Source: Peptoniphilus_A hominis (lineage in GTDB: Bacteria > Bacillota > Clostridia > Tissierellales > Peptoniphilaceae). Taken from it: a DNA stretch of 56,791 bases. The DNA is taken from assembly GCF_040096015.1 (NCBI RefSeq), contig NZ_JBBMFO010000010.1, positions 1 through 56,791 on the forward strand, given 5' to 3'. The notes under the pieces were generated by a model. That model was not told the DNA's origin and searched no databases. It worked only from the letters and a program-made list of their open reading frames with translations. Of the stretch, positions 23,736-32,175 are shown piece after piece. Each line of letters begins with the position of its first letter. Position 1 is the first letter of the stretch. The position numbers were made by a program, and so were the translations under genes.

Positions 23736-26627
23736 TTGAAAAATTATAAATTAATCGAAGAAAAATATATAGACGAAGTTGCATCAAATTGCAAGGTCTA
23801 TTCTCATATAAAAACTGGCGCAAAAGTATTGACACTGGAAAATAATGACGACAACAAGGCCTTTGGCATAGGCTTTAGAACACCACCTGAAAGGGGAAAT
23901 GGAGTTTGCCATATTGTTGAGCACTGCGTACTTTCTGGCTCAAGAAAATTTAAAACTAAGGAGCCCTTTATGGATTTAATAAAGTCATCACTGCAAACTT
24001 TTTTAAATGCCATGACTTTTCCAGACAAGACAATTTATCCTGTGTCAAGTCGAAATGAAAAGGACTTTTATAACTTAATGGATGTCTATTTAGATGCAGT
24101 TTTTTATCCAAGCATCTATGAAGAAGAAAAAATATTTCTACAAGAAGGTTGGCATTACGATTTAAAAAGTGAAGATGACGAATTAAAATATAATGGCGTT
24201 GTCTACAACGAAATGAAGGGAGTTTATTCTTCATCAGAAAATATTGTATCCGATGCCATGATATTTAATCTTCACGAAAATTCATCCTATGGAGTGGACT
24301 CTGGTGGCGACCCAAAATTAATACCAAGCCTTTCCTATGAGGAATTTAAAAATTATCACAAAAAATATTATCATCCATCAAATTCCTACATCTACCTCTA
24401 TGGAAATCAAAATATGGAAGAGGCACTTGATTTCATAGACAAAAATTATTTAGCTGACTTTGATAGACAAGAAATAAATTCACAAATAATTTTAAATGAT
24501 GAATTAAAGGATACTAAGGATGTTGAAATTACTTTTTCTGCTTCAAAGGAAGAGATGAAGGAAAAAATCGACTATCTTTCCAAGGGTTGGACTATTGGCT
24601 ATGCTAATTCAAAGATGGATGTCTTCATGCGTGACCTTTTGGCTGAACTTTTAATTGATGCCCAAGCTGGACCACTTAAAAAGGCAATTCTTGAGGCAGG
24701 ACTAGCTGAAGATGTTTATTCAGAAACTTCATCCTCACTTCCACTGGACCTTTCCATTGTCCTAAAAAATACTGACGCAGATAAAAAAGATGAGTTTTTA
24801 AAAATTTTAGATGAAACCTTAAGAGACTTAGTGGAGAATGGTATTGACAGAGATCTTCTTGAAGCAACTTTAAATAAATTTGAATTTATCTTTAGAGAAG
24901 GCGGCGGCACACAAAAGGCAATAATTTATTATATAAGGGCCCTAAACTCATGGCTTTACGATCAGTCACCACTGGATGCCCTATATTACAATGATGTTTT
25001 ATCTGAAGTTAAGGAAAAACTTGATGACAAGTTCGTTGAAAATTACATCAAGGAAAAATTAATTGACAACAATTATTCTGTAAACTTATCTGCAAGACCT
25101 GAACTTGATAAAAATGAAAGAGAAGAAAAAGAATTAAGGGAAGAACTAAAAACTTTAAAGGAAAAAATGACTAAGGAAGAAAGGGAAGAAGTCATTAAAA
25201 AAAGCCTTGAACTAGAAAAATATCAAAGCCAGGAAGACTCTCTTGAAGCAAAAGAAACTATTCCATCTCTTGAACTTTCTGACATTGACGAAAAAGTCAC
25301 AGACTATGAATTGGAAGAAGATAAAATTGGAGATGTGCTTTACCTAAAGTCTAATCAAGAGACAAATGGCATTGTCTACACAACAATTTCTCACGATATT
25401 TCCTTTGTTGAAAAAGATGAAATAGAAACAATGTCTCTTCTTCTATCCTTAATCGGACTAATTGACACGAAAAATTATTCTTACGAAAAATTAAATAACG
25501 AAATTTATAAATCAACTGGTGGCATTAGCTTTAATCCAACTGTCTATGTTGACTCCAAGGACAAGGAAAAGTATTCTCTTAGAATGAACATCAAGATGAA
25601 ATCAACGGCAGACAATGTAAAGAGAGGTCTTGAAATAGTTGAAGAAATTATGAATAATTCACTTCTCGATTCAAAAAAGAGAATTAAGGAACTTTTAAAC
25701 ATTTTGAAGTCAAGAGTTGAGTCCACTATGCTACAAAATGGACATCAATTTATAATTTCAATTTTAAAATCATACTACTCAAGGGTTGCAGACCTCCAAT
25801 CTCACATAGGGGGACTTGATTATTATGACTTCATGAGAGATTTAGTGGAAAACTTTGAAGACAGATGGAAAGAATTTGAAAAAGATTCTGAAAAAATTTA
25901 TAAGAAATTATTTGTAAGAGATAATCTAATAATTTCAACAACGGGAAATATTTCTGACTTAAATAAAATTAAGGATGACTTAAAAAATTATATAGAAAAA
26001 TTAGAAGTTAAGAATGTAAAGCCTTGCTCATATAAATTTAAAAGTGACAATAAAAATGAGGGCTTCTACACAACTTCCAATGTAGTCTATGTGTCAAAGG
26101 GCTACGACCTTGAAGAACTGGGCATAAAATACACAGGAGACCTTACAGTTCTTGCCAACATATTAAATTCATCCTACCTTCACAACGAAATTAGGGCAAA
26201 GGGTGGAGCCTACGGTGCAGGTATTACCATTGGAAGAAATGGCGACATGGCAACTTACTCCTACAGAGATCCAAATTTGAAAAATACTGTAGAAGTTTAT
26301 GATAGCATAGGAAAATTTGTTGAGAATTTAAAAATGTCAGAGGTCTACTTAAAGGACTTTATCATCGGCTCTATGAATGCCTTTGACCCACTTCTATCAC
26401 CAGAACAAATTGGAGATATAAATTTATCAAGATTTATAACTGGACTCACAGCAGAAGATATAGAAAAATCTAAAAAAGAAGCCTTGGAAACTAAGGTAGA
26501 AAAATTAAATTCCTATGGAAAAATATTTGATAAGGCCATGAAGAAAAATTATCTAGCAGCCTTTGGCAGTGAAAGTATAATAAGAGTTGACGGAGACCTA
26601 TTTAAGGAAATTAAATCAATTAAATAG
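23736..26627 (+). CDS. M16C-family zinc metallopeptidase (PreP/falcilysin type)
   Basis: Predicted chamber-type peptidase degrading peptides. Seen: inverted zinc motif H-x-x-E-H at residues 59-63 (HIVEH), the downstream Glu-bearing segment with YNEMKGVYS, a charged coiled-coil linker near residues 450-510 (rich in E and K) that joins the two halves, and a C-terminal degenerate M16 half with KGGAYGAG. 963 aa from the TTG start fits the 960-980 aa of the PreP-like family. TTG at 23736 has GGAGGG six bases upstream. No signal peptide, so cytoplasmic. An inositol-monophosphatase-like gene follows after 11 bases. Confidence 0.92.
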   Translation: MKNYKLIEEKYIDEVASNCKVYSHIKTGAKVLTLENNDDNKAFGIGFRTPPERGNGVCHIVEHCVLSGSRKFKTKEPFMDLIKSSLQTFLNAMTFPDKTIYPVSSRNEKDFYNLMDVYLDAVFYPSIYEEEKIFLQEGWHYDLKSEDDELKYNGVVYNEMKGVYSSSENIVSDAMIFNLHENSSYGVDSGGDPKLIPSLSYEEFKNYHKKYYHPSNSYIYLYGNQNMEEALDFIDKNYLADFDRQEINSQIILNDELKDTKDVEITFSASKEEMKEKIDYLSKGWTIGYANSKMDVFMRDLLAELLIDAQAGPLKKAILEAGLAEDVYSETSSSLPLDLSIVLKNTDADKKDEFLKILDETLRDLVENGIDRDLLEATLNKFEFIFREGGGTQKAIIYYIRALNSWLYDQSPLDALYYNDVLSEVKEKLDDKFVENYIKEKLIDNNYSVNLSARPELDKNEREEKELREELKTLKEKMTKEEREEVIKKSLELEKYQSQEDSLEAKETIPSLELSDIDEKVTDYELEEDKIGDVLYLKSNQETNGIVYTTISHDISFVEKDEIETMSLLLSLIGLIDTKNYSYEKLNNEIYKSTGGISFNPTVYVDSKDKEKYSLRMNIKMKSTADNVKRGLEIVEEIMNNSLLDSKKRIKELLNILKSRVESTMLQNGHQFIISILKSYYSRVADLQSHIGGLDYYDFMRDLVENFEDRWKEFEKDSEKIYKKLFVRDNLIISTTGNISDLNKIKDDLKNYIEKLEVKNVKPCSYKFKSDNKNEGFYTTSNVVYVSKGYDLEELGIKYTGDLTVLANILNSSYLHNEIRAKGGAYGAGITIGRNGDMATYSYRDPNLKNTVEVYDSIGKFVENLKMSEVYLKDFIIGSMNAFDPLLSPEQIGDINLSRFITGLTAEDIEKSKKEALETKVEKLNSYGKIFDKAMKKNYLAAFGSESIIRVDGDLFKEIKSIK

Positions 26628-26638
26628 TTGGAGGATTT

Positions 26639-27418
26639 ATGCTAAATTATCCAAAAATATTAGAAAAAATTGAAAAATTAATGAAAGAGGCGGGAGAAAT
26701 TTTCTTTGATCTTGATCCAAAAAATAATTTCGAGATGAAGGGCAGAAATGATTTCGTCACAGAAGTTGATTTTGAAGTGCAAGAATTTTTAGAAAAAAAT
26801 CTTTTAAATTTAATTGAGGGCTCCAACCTCTTGGCAGAAGAAAAGGGCAAGTCCAGTGAAGACTTAAGGGACTACACTTGGGTCTTGGACCCCGTAGACG
26901 GCACGACAAATTTAGTTCACGGCTTTAACCATTCTGTCATAAGCCTTGCACTTTTAGTAAAATCAGAAATTGTTCTTGGAGCAATTTATGATCCCTTTAG
27001 AGATGAATTTTTCTCTGCAATTAAGGGTCAAGGTGCAAAACTAAATGGTGGTGAGATAAAAGTCTCTCCTGATAAAAATTTTTCAGACACCCTAATTGGA
27101 GCTGGCACTGGTGGAGGCAGAGCTGGTCGTTCTAATGAGACCTTTGAAATGCTGAGATTTATCTTTGATAGGACCAATGGCATAAGAAGGCTTGGCACTG
27201 CTGCCCTAGAGATGTGTTATGCAGCTTGTGGCAGGTACGATGCCTTTATAGATGATGCTCTTAATCTTTGGGACTATGCTGCTGGCAGCCTAATAGTTAG
27301 AGAGGCAGGGGGCATTGTCATAAATATGCATGGCGAAGAAGTCCACTGTGAAAAGCATGGCGGCATAATTTGTGGCAACAGACTGGCAGTTGAAGAACTG
27401 AAAAGATTTATATATTGA
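26639..27418 (+). CDS. Inositol monophosphatase family protein
   Basis: Seen: the metal-binding sets of the Li-sensitive phosphatase family: LAEE (Glu near 67), DPVDGTTN from residue 84, and WDYAAGSLIVREAGG near the C-terminus. 259 aa is standard. SD TTGGAGG. Family members act on inositol-1-phosphate, fructose-1,6-bisphosphate, 3'-phosphoadenosine nucleotides and others; sequence inspection does not settle the substrate. Likely co-transcribed with the M16C gene. Confidence 0.9.
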   Translation: MLNYPKILEKIEKLMKEAGEIFFDLDPKNNFEMKGRNDFVTEVDFEVQEFLEKNLLNLIEGSNLLAEEKGKSSEDLRDYTWVLDPVDGTTNLVHGFNHSVISLALLVKSEIVLGAIYDPFRDEFFSAIKGQGAKLNGGEIKVSPDKNFSDTLIGAGTGGGRAGRSNETFEMLRFIFDRTNGIRRLGTAALEMCYAACGRYDAFIDDALNLWDYAAGSLIVREAGGIVINMHGEEVHCEKHGGIICGNRLAVEELKRFIY

Positions 27419-27420
27419 AG

Positions 27421-27445
27421 CACGGCTTATGCCGTGTTTTTTTTA
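27421..27445 (+). terminator. Terminator after the IMPase-like gene
   Basis: Seen: CACGGC (27421-27426) and GCCGTG (27431-27436), 4-nt loop, then eight T. Confidence 0.94.
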
Positions 27446-27558
27446 CTTTTTAAAAGACAATAAAGGGGATATAATTAAAATAAGAAAATTTACATATAAT
27501 AAAGAATAATTTTACAAAAAATTTACAATTTAAGACTAAGATATTTAAGAGGGGATTT

Positions 27559-28476
27559 ATGAGACACGCAATAGTAGATATAGGTTCAAATACAATAAGG
27601 CTTATTGTCTTTGATATTGAAGAAAATAGCAAAAATTTTAAAAAAGTTTTAAACAAGAAGTACACTGCAGGACTTATTACTTATGTGCATGATGGCGAGC
27701 TTTCAGGCAAGGGAATAAAAAAACTTATAAAAACTCTTGCCAGCATAAAAAATATTGTCCTTGAACTTAATGTGGACACTTTTTCGCCCTTTGCAACGGC
27801 TTCACTTAGAAATTTGGAAAACACTGAAGAAGTCCTAGAAGAAGTAAAAAGAGAACTTGACATTGACATTGATGTCTTGGAGCAAGTTGACGAAGCCTTC
27901 CTTGGCAATGTGGGCATAAGAAGTGAAATAAGAGTAGATAGGGGAGTTACTATTGATATTGGTGGTGCCAGTACAGAAATAGTTTATTTCGAAGTAGATG
28001 GACCTCAAGAGTTTATCAACTTAAAGACTGGTTCACTGCTTCTTTTTGGAGAAAATGTATCAAGAATTTTACCAAAGAAAAGTGAAATTCGTTCAATTGA
28101 AAAGGCTGTTCTTCGAGAAATTAATTCCTCACATTTTTCTGCTAAATCAAACAAATTAATAGGAATTGGTGGAACTATAAGGACAACTGGTAAGGTAATT
28201 GCAGATTTGTGGTCTTCAGATGAAGAACATTTTACTTTAAAGGATATCTACAAGCTCCTTGATCTAATTAATGATAGGAACACTGAGACTATTAGGTCCA
28301 TTATTAGGATTAATCCTGCCCGAATACACACCTTAATCCCTGGCATAATTATTTTAAAAACTGTAATGGAAAAACTTGGAATAAATGAAATCCAGGTTTC
28401 TGACAATGGTCTTAGAGAAGGTTATTTAATTTATAAAGTATTGGAAGGTAATAATGAAATCTTATTTTCAAAATAG
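27559..28476 (+). CDS. ppx: Exopolyphosphatase / Ppx-GppA family phosphatase (short form)
   Basis: Hydrolyses polyphosphate or pppGpp. Seen: ASKHA phosphate loops VDIGSNTIRL near residue 6 and VTIDIGGASTEI near residue 132, and GIGGTIRT near residue 205. 305 aa equals the two-domain core; the C-terminal HD-like domain of the long enzymes is absent. It overlaps ppk1 by 23 bases, so the polyphosphate-degrading and -making enzymes are co-translated, and the substrate is most likely polyphosphate. RBS GAGGGG before the ATG. Confidence 0.88.
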   Translation: MRHAIVDIGSNTIRLIVFDIEENSKNFKKVLNKKYTAGLITYVHDGELSGKGIKKLIKTLASIKNIVLELNVDTFSPFATASLRNLENTEEVLEEVKRELDIDIDVLEQVDEAFLGNVGIRSEIRVDRGVTIDIGGASTEIVYFEVDGPQEFINLKTGSLLLFGENVSRILPKKSEIRSIEKAVLREINSSHFSAKSNKLIGIGGTIRTTGKVIADLWSSDEEHFTLKDIYKLLDLINDRNTETIRSIIRINPARIHTLIPGIIILKTVMEKLGINEIQVSDNGLREGYLIYKVLEGNNEILFSK

Positions 28477-30598
28477 AGAGCTGTCCTGGCTCAGATTTAA
28501 CGAGAGAGTTTTATTAGAAGCAACTGAAGATAGGGTACCAGACCTTGAAAAATTAAAATTCGTCAGCATTTTTGTTTCAAATTTAGATGAATTTTTCATG
28601 GTGAGGGTGGGATCTCTTCACGATCTCTCTTCTCTAAAAAAAGAAGTTAAAGACAACAAAACTGGCATGAGTGCAGAAGAACAAATCAATGCAATTTTAA
28701 ATGCCTTGCCAGAAATGTACAGAGAAAAAGATGAAATTTTTAAAAATGTAAGCGAAAGTTTAGAAAAGTCCAACATCAAAAAGTTAAAATACAGTGATTT
28801 AAATATAGAGCAAAAAAAGTTTGTGGAAGATTTTTACATGAAGAGAATTGACCAATTGGTCTCTCCTCAAATTGTTGACTTAAATCATCCCTTTCCTTTT
28901 TTAGAAAATACTAAGTTATATGCCTTTGCCCACCTTGAAAAGAACAAAGAAAAGGTCTTTGGAATAGTTCCTGTAAGGAATACTTATCCAAAATACTTAC
29001 TTCTTCCTGGTGAAAATGTAGAGTACATTTTGATGGAAGAAATTATCTTAAATCAAATTGATCAAATTTTTAAAGAATATAAAATTTTATCAAAGAACAT
29101 AATTAAGGTGACTAGAAATACTGACTTTGTCGATGACAGAGACACTTGGGAAGAGTTTGACGACTACACTGAATACATGAAGAGCATATTGAAAAAGAGA
29201 AAGAGGCTTAATGTAGTAAGGCTTGAATCAGAAGGCAAGCTTTCCAAGCAGGCTCTCAGCTTTTTGCTAGAAAAAATTGAACTGACTGAAGATGCTTATT
29301 TCCCTCTTGAGTCACCTCTCAACATGAAATATGTTTTTTCTTTAATCGATGAAATTCCACAGGCAATAAAGAGCAAGCTCTTGTATAAAGATCTGATTCA
29401 ATATAATCCTGCTGACTTTACAAGAAGTGTAATTGAAGATGTAAGACACAAGGACAGGATTTTGTCCTATCCTTATGAAAGTATGGACACCTTTTTAAGT
29501 CTGTTAAAGGAAGCAGCCAATGATCCAGACTGTAAATCCATAAAAATTACAATTTATAGGCTTGCGAAAAATTCCAAGGTTGTTAGATATTTGACAGAAG
29601 CTGCACAAAATGGAAAGGAAGTAACAGTTTTTGTAGAATTAAAGGCAAGGTTTGATGAAGAATCAAATATAAATTATGCTAATATCCTTTATGAAGAAGG
29701 CTGCAACATTATTTATGGCTTTAACAAGTATAAGATGCACTCAAAAATTTGCCTAATCACCTTTAGAAATCCTAAGACAGAAAATTTGAATTACATCACT
29801 CAAATTGGCACAGGAAATTATAACGAGTCAACTGCAAAACAATACACAGACTTTTCACTAATGACTGCAAGCCCAGAAATTGGTCTTGATGCCACAGACT
29901 TTTTCAAAAATATGTCCATAGGAAACCTAGACGGCAAGTATATGCACCTCTTGCAGTCGCCAACTACATTAAAGACTGGCTTAATGCATCATGTGGAAAG
30001 CGAAATTGCAAAAGGGGAAGATGGTTATATCCTCTGCAAATTTAATTCCCTAACTGACAAGGACTTCATCGAAAAATTTATCGAAGCTTCACAAAAAGGA
30101 GTAAAGGTGGATTTAATAATCAGGGGAATTTCTTGTCTACTTCCTGGTATAAAAGGTCAAAGCGAAAACATAAGGATTAGATCAATCGTTGGAAGGTTCT
30201 TGGAACATCCTAGGGTATATGTCTTTGGAAAAGAAAATCCAGTGATGTATATATCTTCTGCAGACTTGATGACTAGAAATACAGAGAACAGGGTGGAAAT
30301 AGCTACGCCAATCCTAGATTCAGAAATAAAAGAAAGAATTTTAAAATATTTGCAAGTCCAAATGGAGGACAATGTTGGTGCAAGACTTATGAATAGCAGC
30401 GGTGAATATGAAAAAATAAAAGATGATGGCGAAAAAATTTCTTCTCAAAGTTACTTTGTAAAGGAAGCAGAAGAAAAGAACTTTGCTGCAAAAAGCAAAG
30501 TAGAAAAAATAATTGTAGAGAGAGGAAAAGCAGAAGATAAGGAAAGTGAAAAGAGGGAATCTTTCTTCGGCAAACTATTAAAAATCTTTAAAAAATAA
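28454..30598 (+). CDS. ppk1: Polyphosphate kinase 1
   Basis: Reversibly polymerises ATP gamma-phosphate to polyphosphate. Seen: N-terminal NRELSWLRFNERVL, the substrate loop SNLDEFFMVRVG, the phospho-acceptor His in KYKMHSKICLI, and IGTGNYNESTAKQYTDFSL; the second PLD-like histidine region is less typical. 714 aa: the catalytic core plus a charged C-terminal tail of about 50 residues (rich in K and E) that is not part of the usual family end. Starts inside ppx with GGAAGG upstream. Confidence 0.95.
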   Translation: MKSYFQNRELSWLRFNERVLLEATEDRVPDLEKLKFVSIFVSNLDEFFMVRVGSLHDLSSLKKEVKDNKTGMSAEEQINAILNALPEMYREKDEIFKNVSESLEKSNIKKLKYSDLNIEQKKFVEDFYMKRIDQLVSPQIVDLNHPFPFLENTKLYAFAHLEKNKEKVFGIVPVRNTYPKYLLLPGENVEYILMEEIILNQIDQIFKEYKILSKNIIKVTRNTDFVDDRDTWEEFDDYTEYMKSILKKRKRLNVVRLESEGKLSKQALSFLLEKIELTEDAYFPLESPLNMKYVFSLIDEIPQAIKSKLLYKDLIQYNPADFTRSVIEDVRHKDRILSYPYESMDTFLSLLKEAANDPDCKSIKITIYRLAKNSKVVRYLTEAAQNGKEVTVFVELKARFDEESNINYANILYEEGCNIIYGFNKYKMHSKICLITFRNPKTENLNYITQIGTGNYNESTAKQYTDFSLMTASPEIGLDATDFFKNMSIGNLDGKYMHLLQSPTTLKTGLMHHVESEIAKGEDGYILCKFNSLTDKDFIEKFIEASQKGVKVDLIIRGISCLLPGIKGQSENIRIRSIVGRFLEHPRVYVFGKENPVMYISSADLMTRNTENRVEIATPILDSEIKERILKYLQVQMEDNVGARLMNSSGEYEKIKDDGEKISSQSYFVKEAEEKNFAAKSKVEKIIVERGKAEDKESEKRESFFGKLLKIFKK

Positions 30599-30606
30599 AA
30601 TTATTT

Positions 30607-30634
30607 TACTCTCGGTGATTCTGGGAGTATTCTT
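30607..30634 (+). terminator. Weak terminator-like hairpin after ppk1
   Basis: Seen: TACTCTC (30607-30613) and GGGAGTA (30623-30629), one wobble, 9-nt loop, followed by a poor T tract. Region 30635-30745 beyond it holds nothing recognisable. Confidence 0.45.
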
Positions 30635-30749
30635 AATTCCAAAAGCTGTTAAAAATTTTAGGAAAATCTAAAAGAAAAATTTTTACTTAGTCTTTACTCA
30701 AAATTTTTATCAAATATACACTTTTTCATTAAAATTAAGGCAATCCTAT

Positions 30750-30782
30750 TTGTTACATCCACAGGTGTGACCAGCTTAACAA
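30750..30782. repeat. Nested inverted repeats upstream of the purine promoter
   Basis: Seen: outer arms TTGTTA (30750-30755) and TAACAA (30777-30782); inside, GTTACATC (30752-30759) can pair with GGTGTGAC with two wobble pairs. It ends 14 bases before the -35 box, so it may be a regulator site. No known regulator is implied. Confidence 0.4.
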
Positions 30783-30796
30783 GTTTTGAAAAACTA

Positions 30797-30825
30797 TTGA
30801 CAATTAAAAATTAAATTGTTAATAT
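30797..30825 (+). promoter_or_regulatory. Promoter of the purine operon
   Basis: Seen: consensus TTGACA (30797-30802), 17-nt spacer, -10 TAATAT (30820-30825). Start near 30832 places the aptamer at the very 5' end of the transcript. Confidence 0.85.
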
Positions 30826-30831
30826 CTAAGT

Positions 30832-30926
30832 GGCTCATATTTTGAGTGAAAGTGTGCCTAGGGATCCGGGCTTTGCCAAGGACCGAGCGGTACGGATACT
30901 TTTTTTAAGTATCACACCTTAGGGAA
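30832..30926 (+). promoter_or_regulatory. ykkC-family riboswitch aptamer, probably PRPP-sensing (subtype 2b)
   Basis: Seen: the ykkC core CCTAGGGATCCG (30857-30868), a small hairpin GGC-TTT-GCC, then AAGGACCGAGCGG (30878-30890), a P3 stem GATACTT (30895-30901) / AAGTATC (30907-30913), and CACACCTTAGGG closing with GTGTG near 30852-30856. Family knowledge: ykkC RNAs split into guanidine, ppGpp and PRPP sensors; PRPP sensors precede purine genes. Subtype here is inferred from purC being the first gene. Confidence 0.82.
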
Positions 30927-30985
30927 AAAAGCCCAGAGGGGTAGGTTTTACAAAAATCTGCCTCTTTGGGCTTTATTTTATTTTA
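30927..30985 (+). terminator. Riboswitch expression platform (intrinsic terminator)
   Basis: Seen: AAAGCCC (30928-30934) pairs with GGGCTTT (30968-30974), AGAGG (30935-30939) with CCTCT (30961-30965), and an upper GTAGGTTTT/AAAATCTGC stem; a T-rich tract follows. It sits between aptamer and purC, so termination controls the operon. Confidence 0.88.
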
Positions 30986-30997
30986 CTGGAGGAAATT

Positions 30998-31678
30998 ATG
31001 AAGACTATTTACCAAGGAAAAACTAAGAATGTTTTAGAAGAAGATGGAAGATGTTATCTACAATTTAAGGATGATATGACAGGAACTGACGGAGTTTTTG
31101 ATACTGGTGGAAACCAAGTAGCTGGTAGTATTGAAGGTGCAGGAAAAGAGTGTTTAAAAGTTACTAAATACTTCTTCGAAAAAATTAACGAAGCTGGAAT
31201 TAATACTCACTACATTTCTGCAGATGTTGATAATAATTTAATGGAAGTAAAAAGAGCAAAGGTTTTTGGTAAAGGTCTTGAAGTTATTACAAGATTCAAA
31301 GCTGTAGGTTCTTTCTACAGAAGATATGGTCTTTATGTTGAAGAAGGTCAAGAACTTCCTGAATATACTGAAATAACTTTAAAGGACGATGGAAGAGACG
31401 ATCCTCTAATTACAAAGGAAGGTCTTGTTGTTCTAGGCATTCTAAAAGCTGAAGAATATGACAAGATTGTTGAAATGAATAAAAAAATCGCTAATGTTGT
31501 TAAAGACATTTTAGCTGAAAGTGGACTTGATCTTTACGATATCAAATTTGAATATGGTAGACTTGAAGGTTCTGACGAAATCGTACTAATTGACGAAGTA
31601 AGTGGTGGAAACATGAGAGCATATAAAGATGGCAAATATGTAGAACCACTTGAAGTTTCAAAATATTTAAACATTTAA
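30998..31678 (+). CDS. purC: SAICAR synthetase
   Basis: Joins CAIR and aspartate in purine synthesis, using ATP. Seen: YQGKTKNVL at the N-terminus, AVGSFYRRYG, and the C-terminal LIDEVSGGNMRAYK. The substrate loop here reads LIDEVSG, close to the usual LIDE(I/V)SPD but ending without the P-D. 226 aa is standard for the bacterial form. First gene behind the riboswitch; SD GGAGGAA. Confidence 0.96.
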   Translation: MKTIYQGKTKNVLEEDGRCYLQFKDDMTGTDGVFDTGGNQVAGSIEGAGKECLKVTKYFFEKINEAGINTHYISADVDNNLMEVKRAKVFGKGLEVITRFKAVGSFYRRYGLYVEEGQELPEYTEITLKDDGRDDPLITKEGLVVLGILKAEEYDKIVEMNKKIANVVKDILAESGLDLYDIKFEYGRLEGSDEIVLIDEVSGGNMRAYKDGKYVEPLEVSKYLNI

Positions 31679-31687
31679 GGAGTAAAA

Positions 31688-32164
31688 ATGAGAGTATCAA
31701 TTATAATGGGTTCAATTTCTGACAGAGAAATTGCAGATAAGATTGTTGCAAAATTAATGGAATTTGGAATTGAGTATGACGCCAAAGTAATTTCTGCTCA
31801 CAGAGCCTTAAATCAATTGCAAGATTATGTTAAAAATGCTGAAGATGAAAGCCAAGTTTTCATCTCAATTGCAGGCAAGGCTGCTCACCTTGGAGGTGTA
31901 ATCGCAGCTCTTACTACTAGACCAGTTATCGGAGTTCCTGTTAAGAGTTCTACTCTTGACGGACTTGATGCACTTCTTTCCACTGTTCAAATGCCAAGCG
32001 GCGTACCAGTTGCCACAGTTGCAATAAATGGTGGAGAAAATGCTGCAATTTTAGCAGCAGAAATTTTAGCTATTTCCGATGATAATTTAAAGGAAAAGTT
32101 AAAGAAATTTAGATCTGATATGTCAGAAAAAATTGCAAACACCGATTATGTTTACGAAGGATAA
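31688..32164 (+). CDS. purE: 5-(carboxyamino)imidazole ribonucleotide mutase / AIR carboxylase PurE
   Basis: Makes CAIR. Seen: IIMGSISDREIADK at the start, the catalytic SAHR segment (VISAHRALNQL) and GKAAHLGGVIAA. The SAHR histidine is conserved. 158 aa. No purK follows; class I PurE needs PurK, class II does not. Here the usual GSxSD and GxAAHLPG segments read GSISD and GKAAHLGG. That fits the class II or a diverged class I form; the class is undecided. Confidence 0.93.
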   Translation: MRVSIIMGSISDREIADKIVAKLMEFGIEYDAKVISAHRALNQLQDYVKNAEDESQVFISIAGKAAHLGGVIAALTTRPVIGVPVKSSTLDGLDALLSTVQMPSGVPVATVAINGGENAAILAAEILAISDDNLKEKLKKFRSDMSEKIANTDYVYEG

Positions 32165-32175
32165 AAGGAGCGGAG

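Noticed and set aside
30750..30782. Rex operator
   Set aside because: Half-sites TTGTTA and TAACAA are 21 bases apart instead of the few bases Rex needs.
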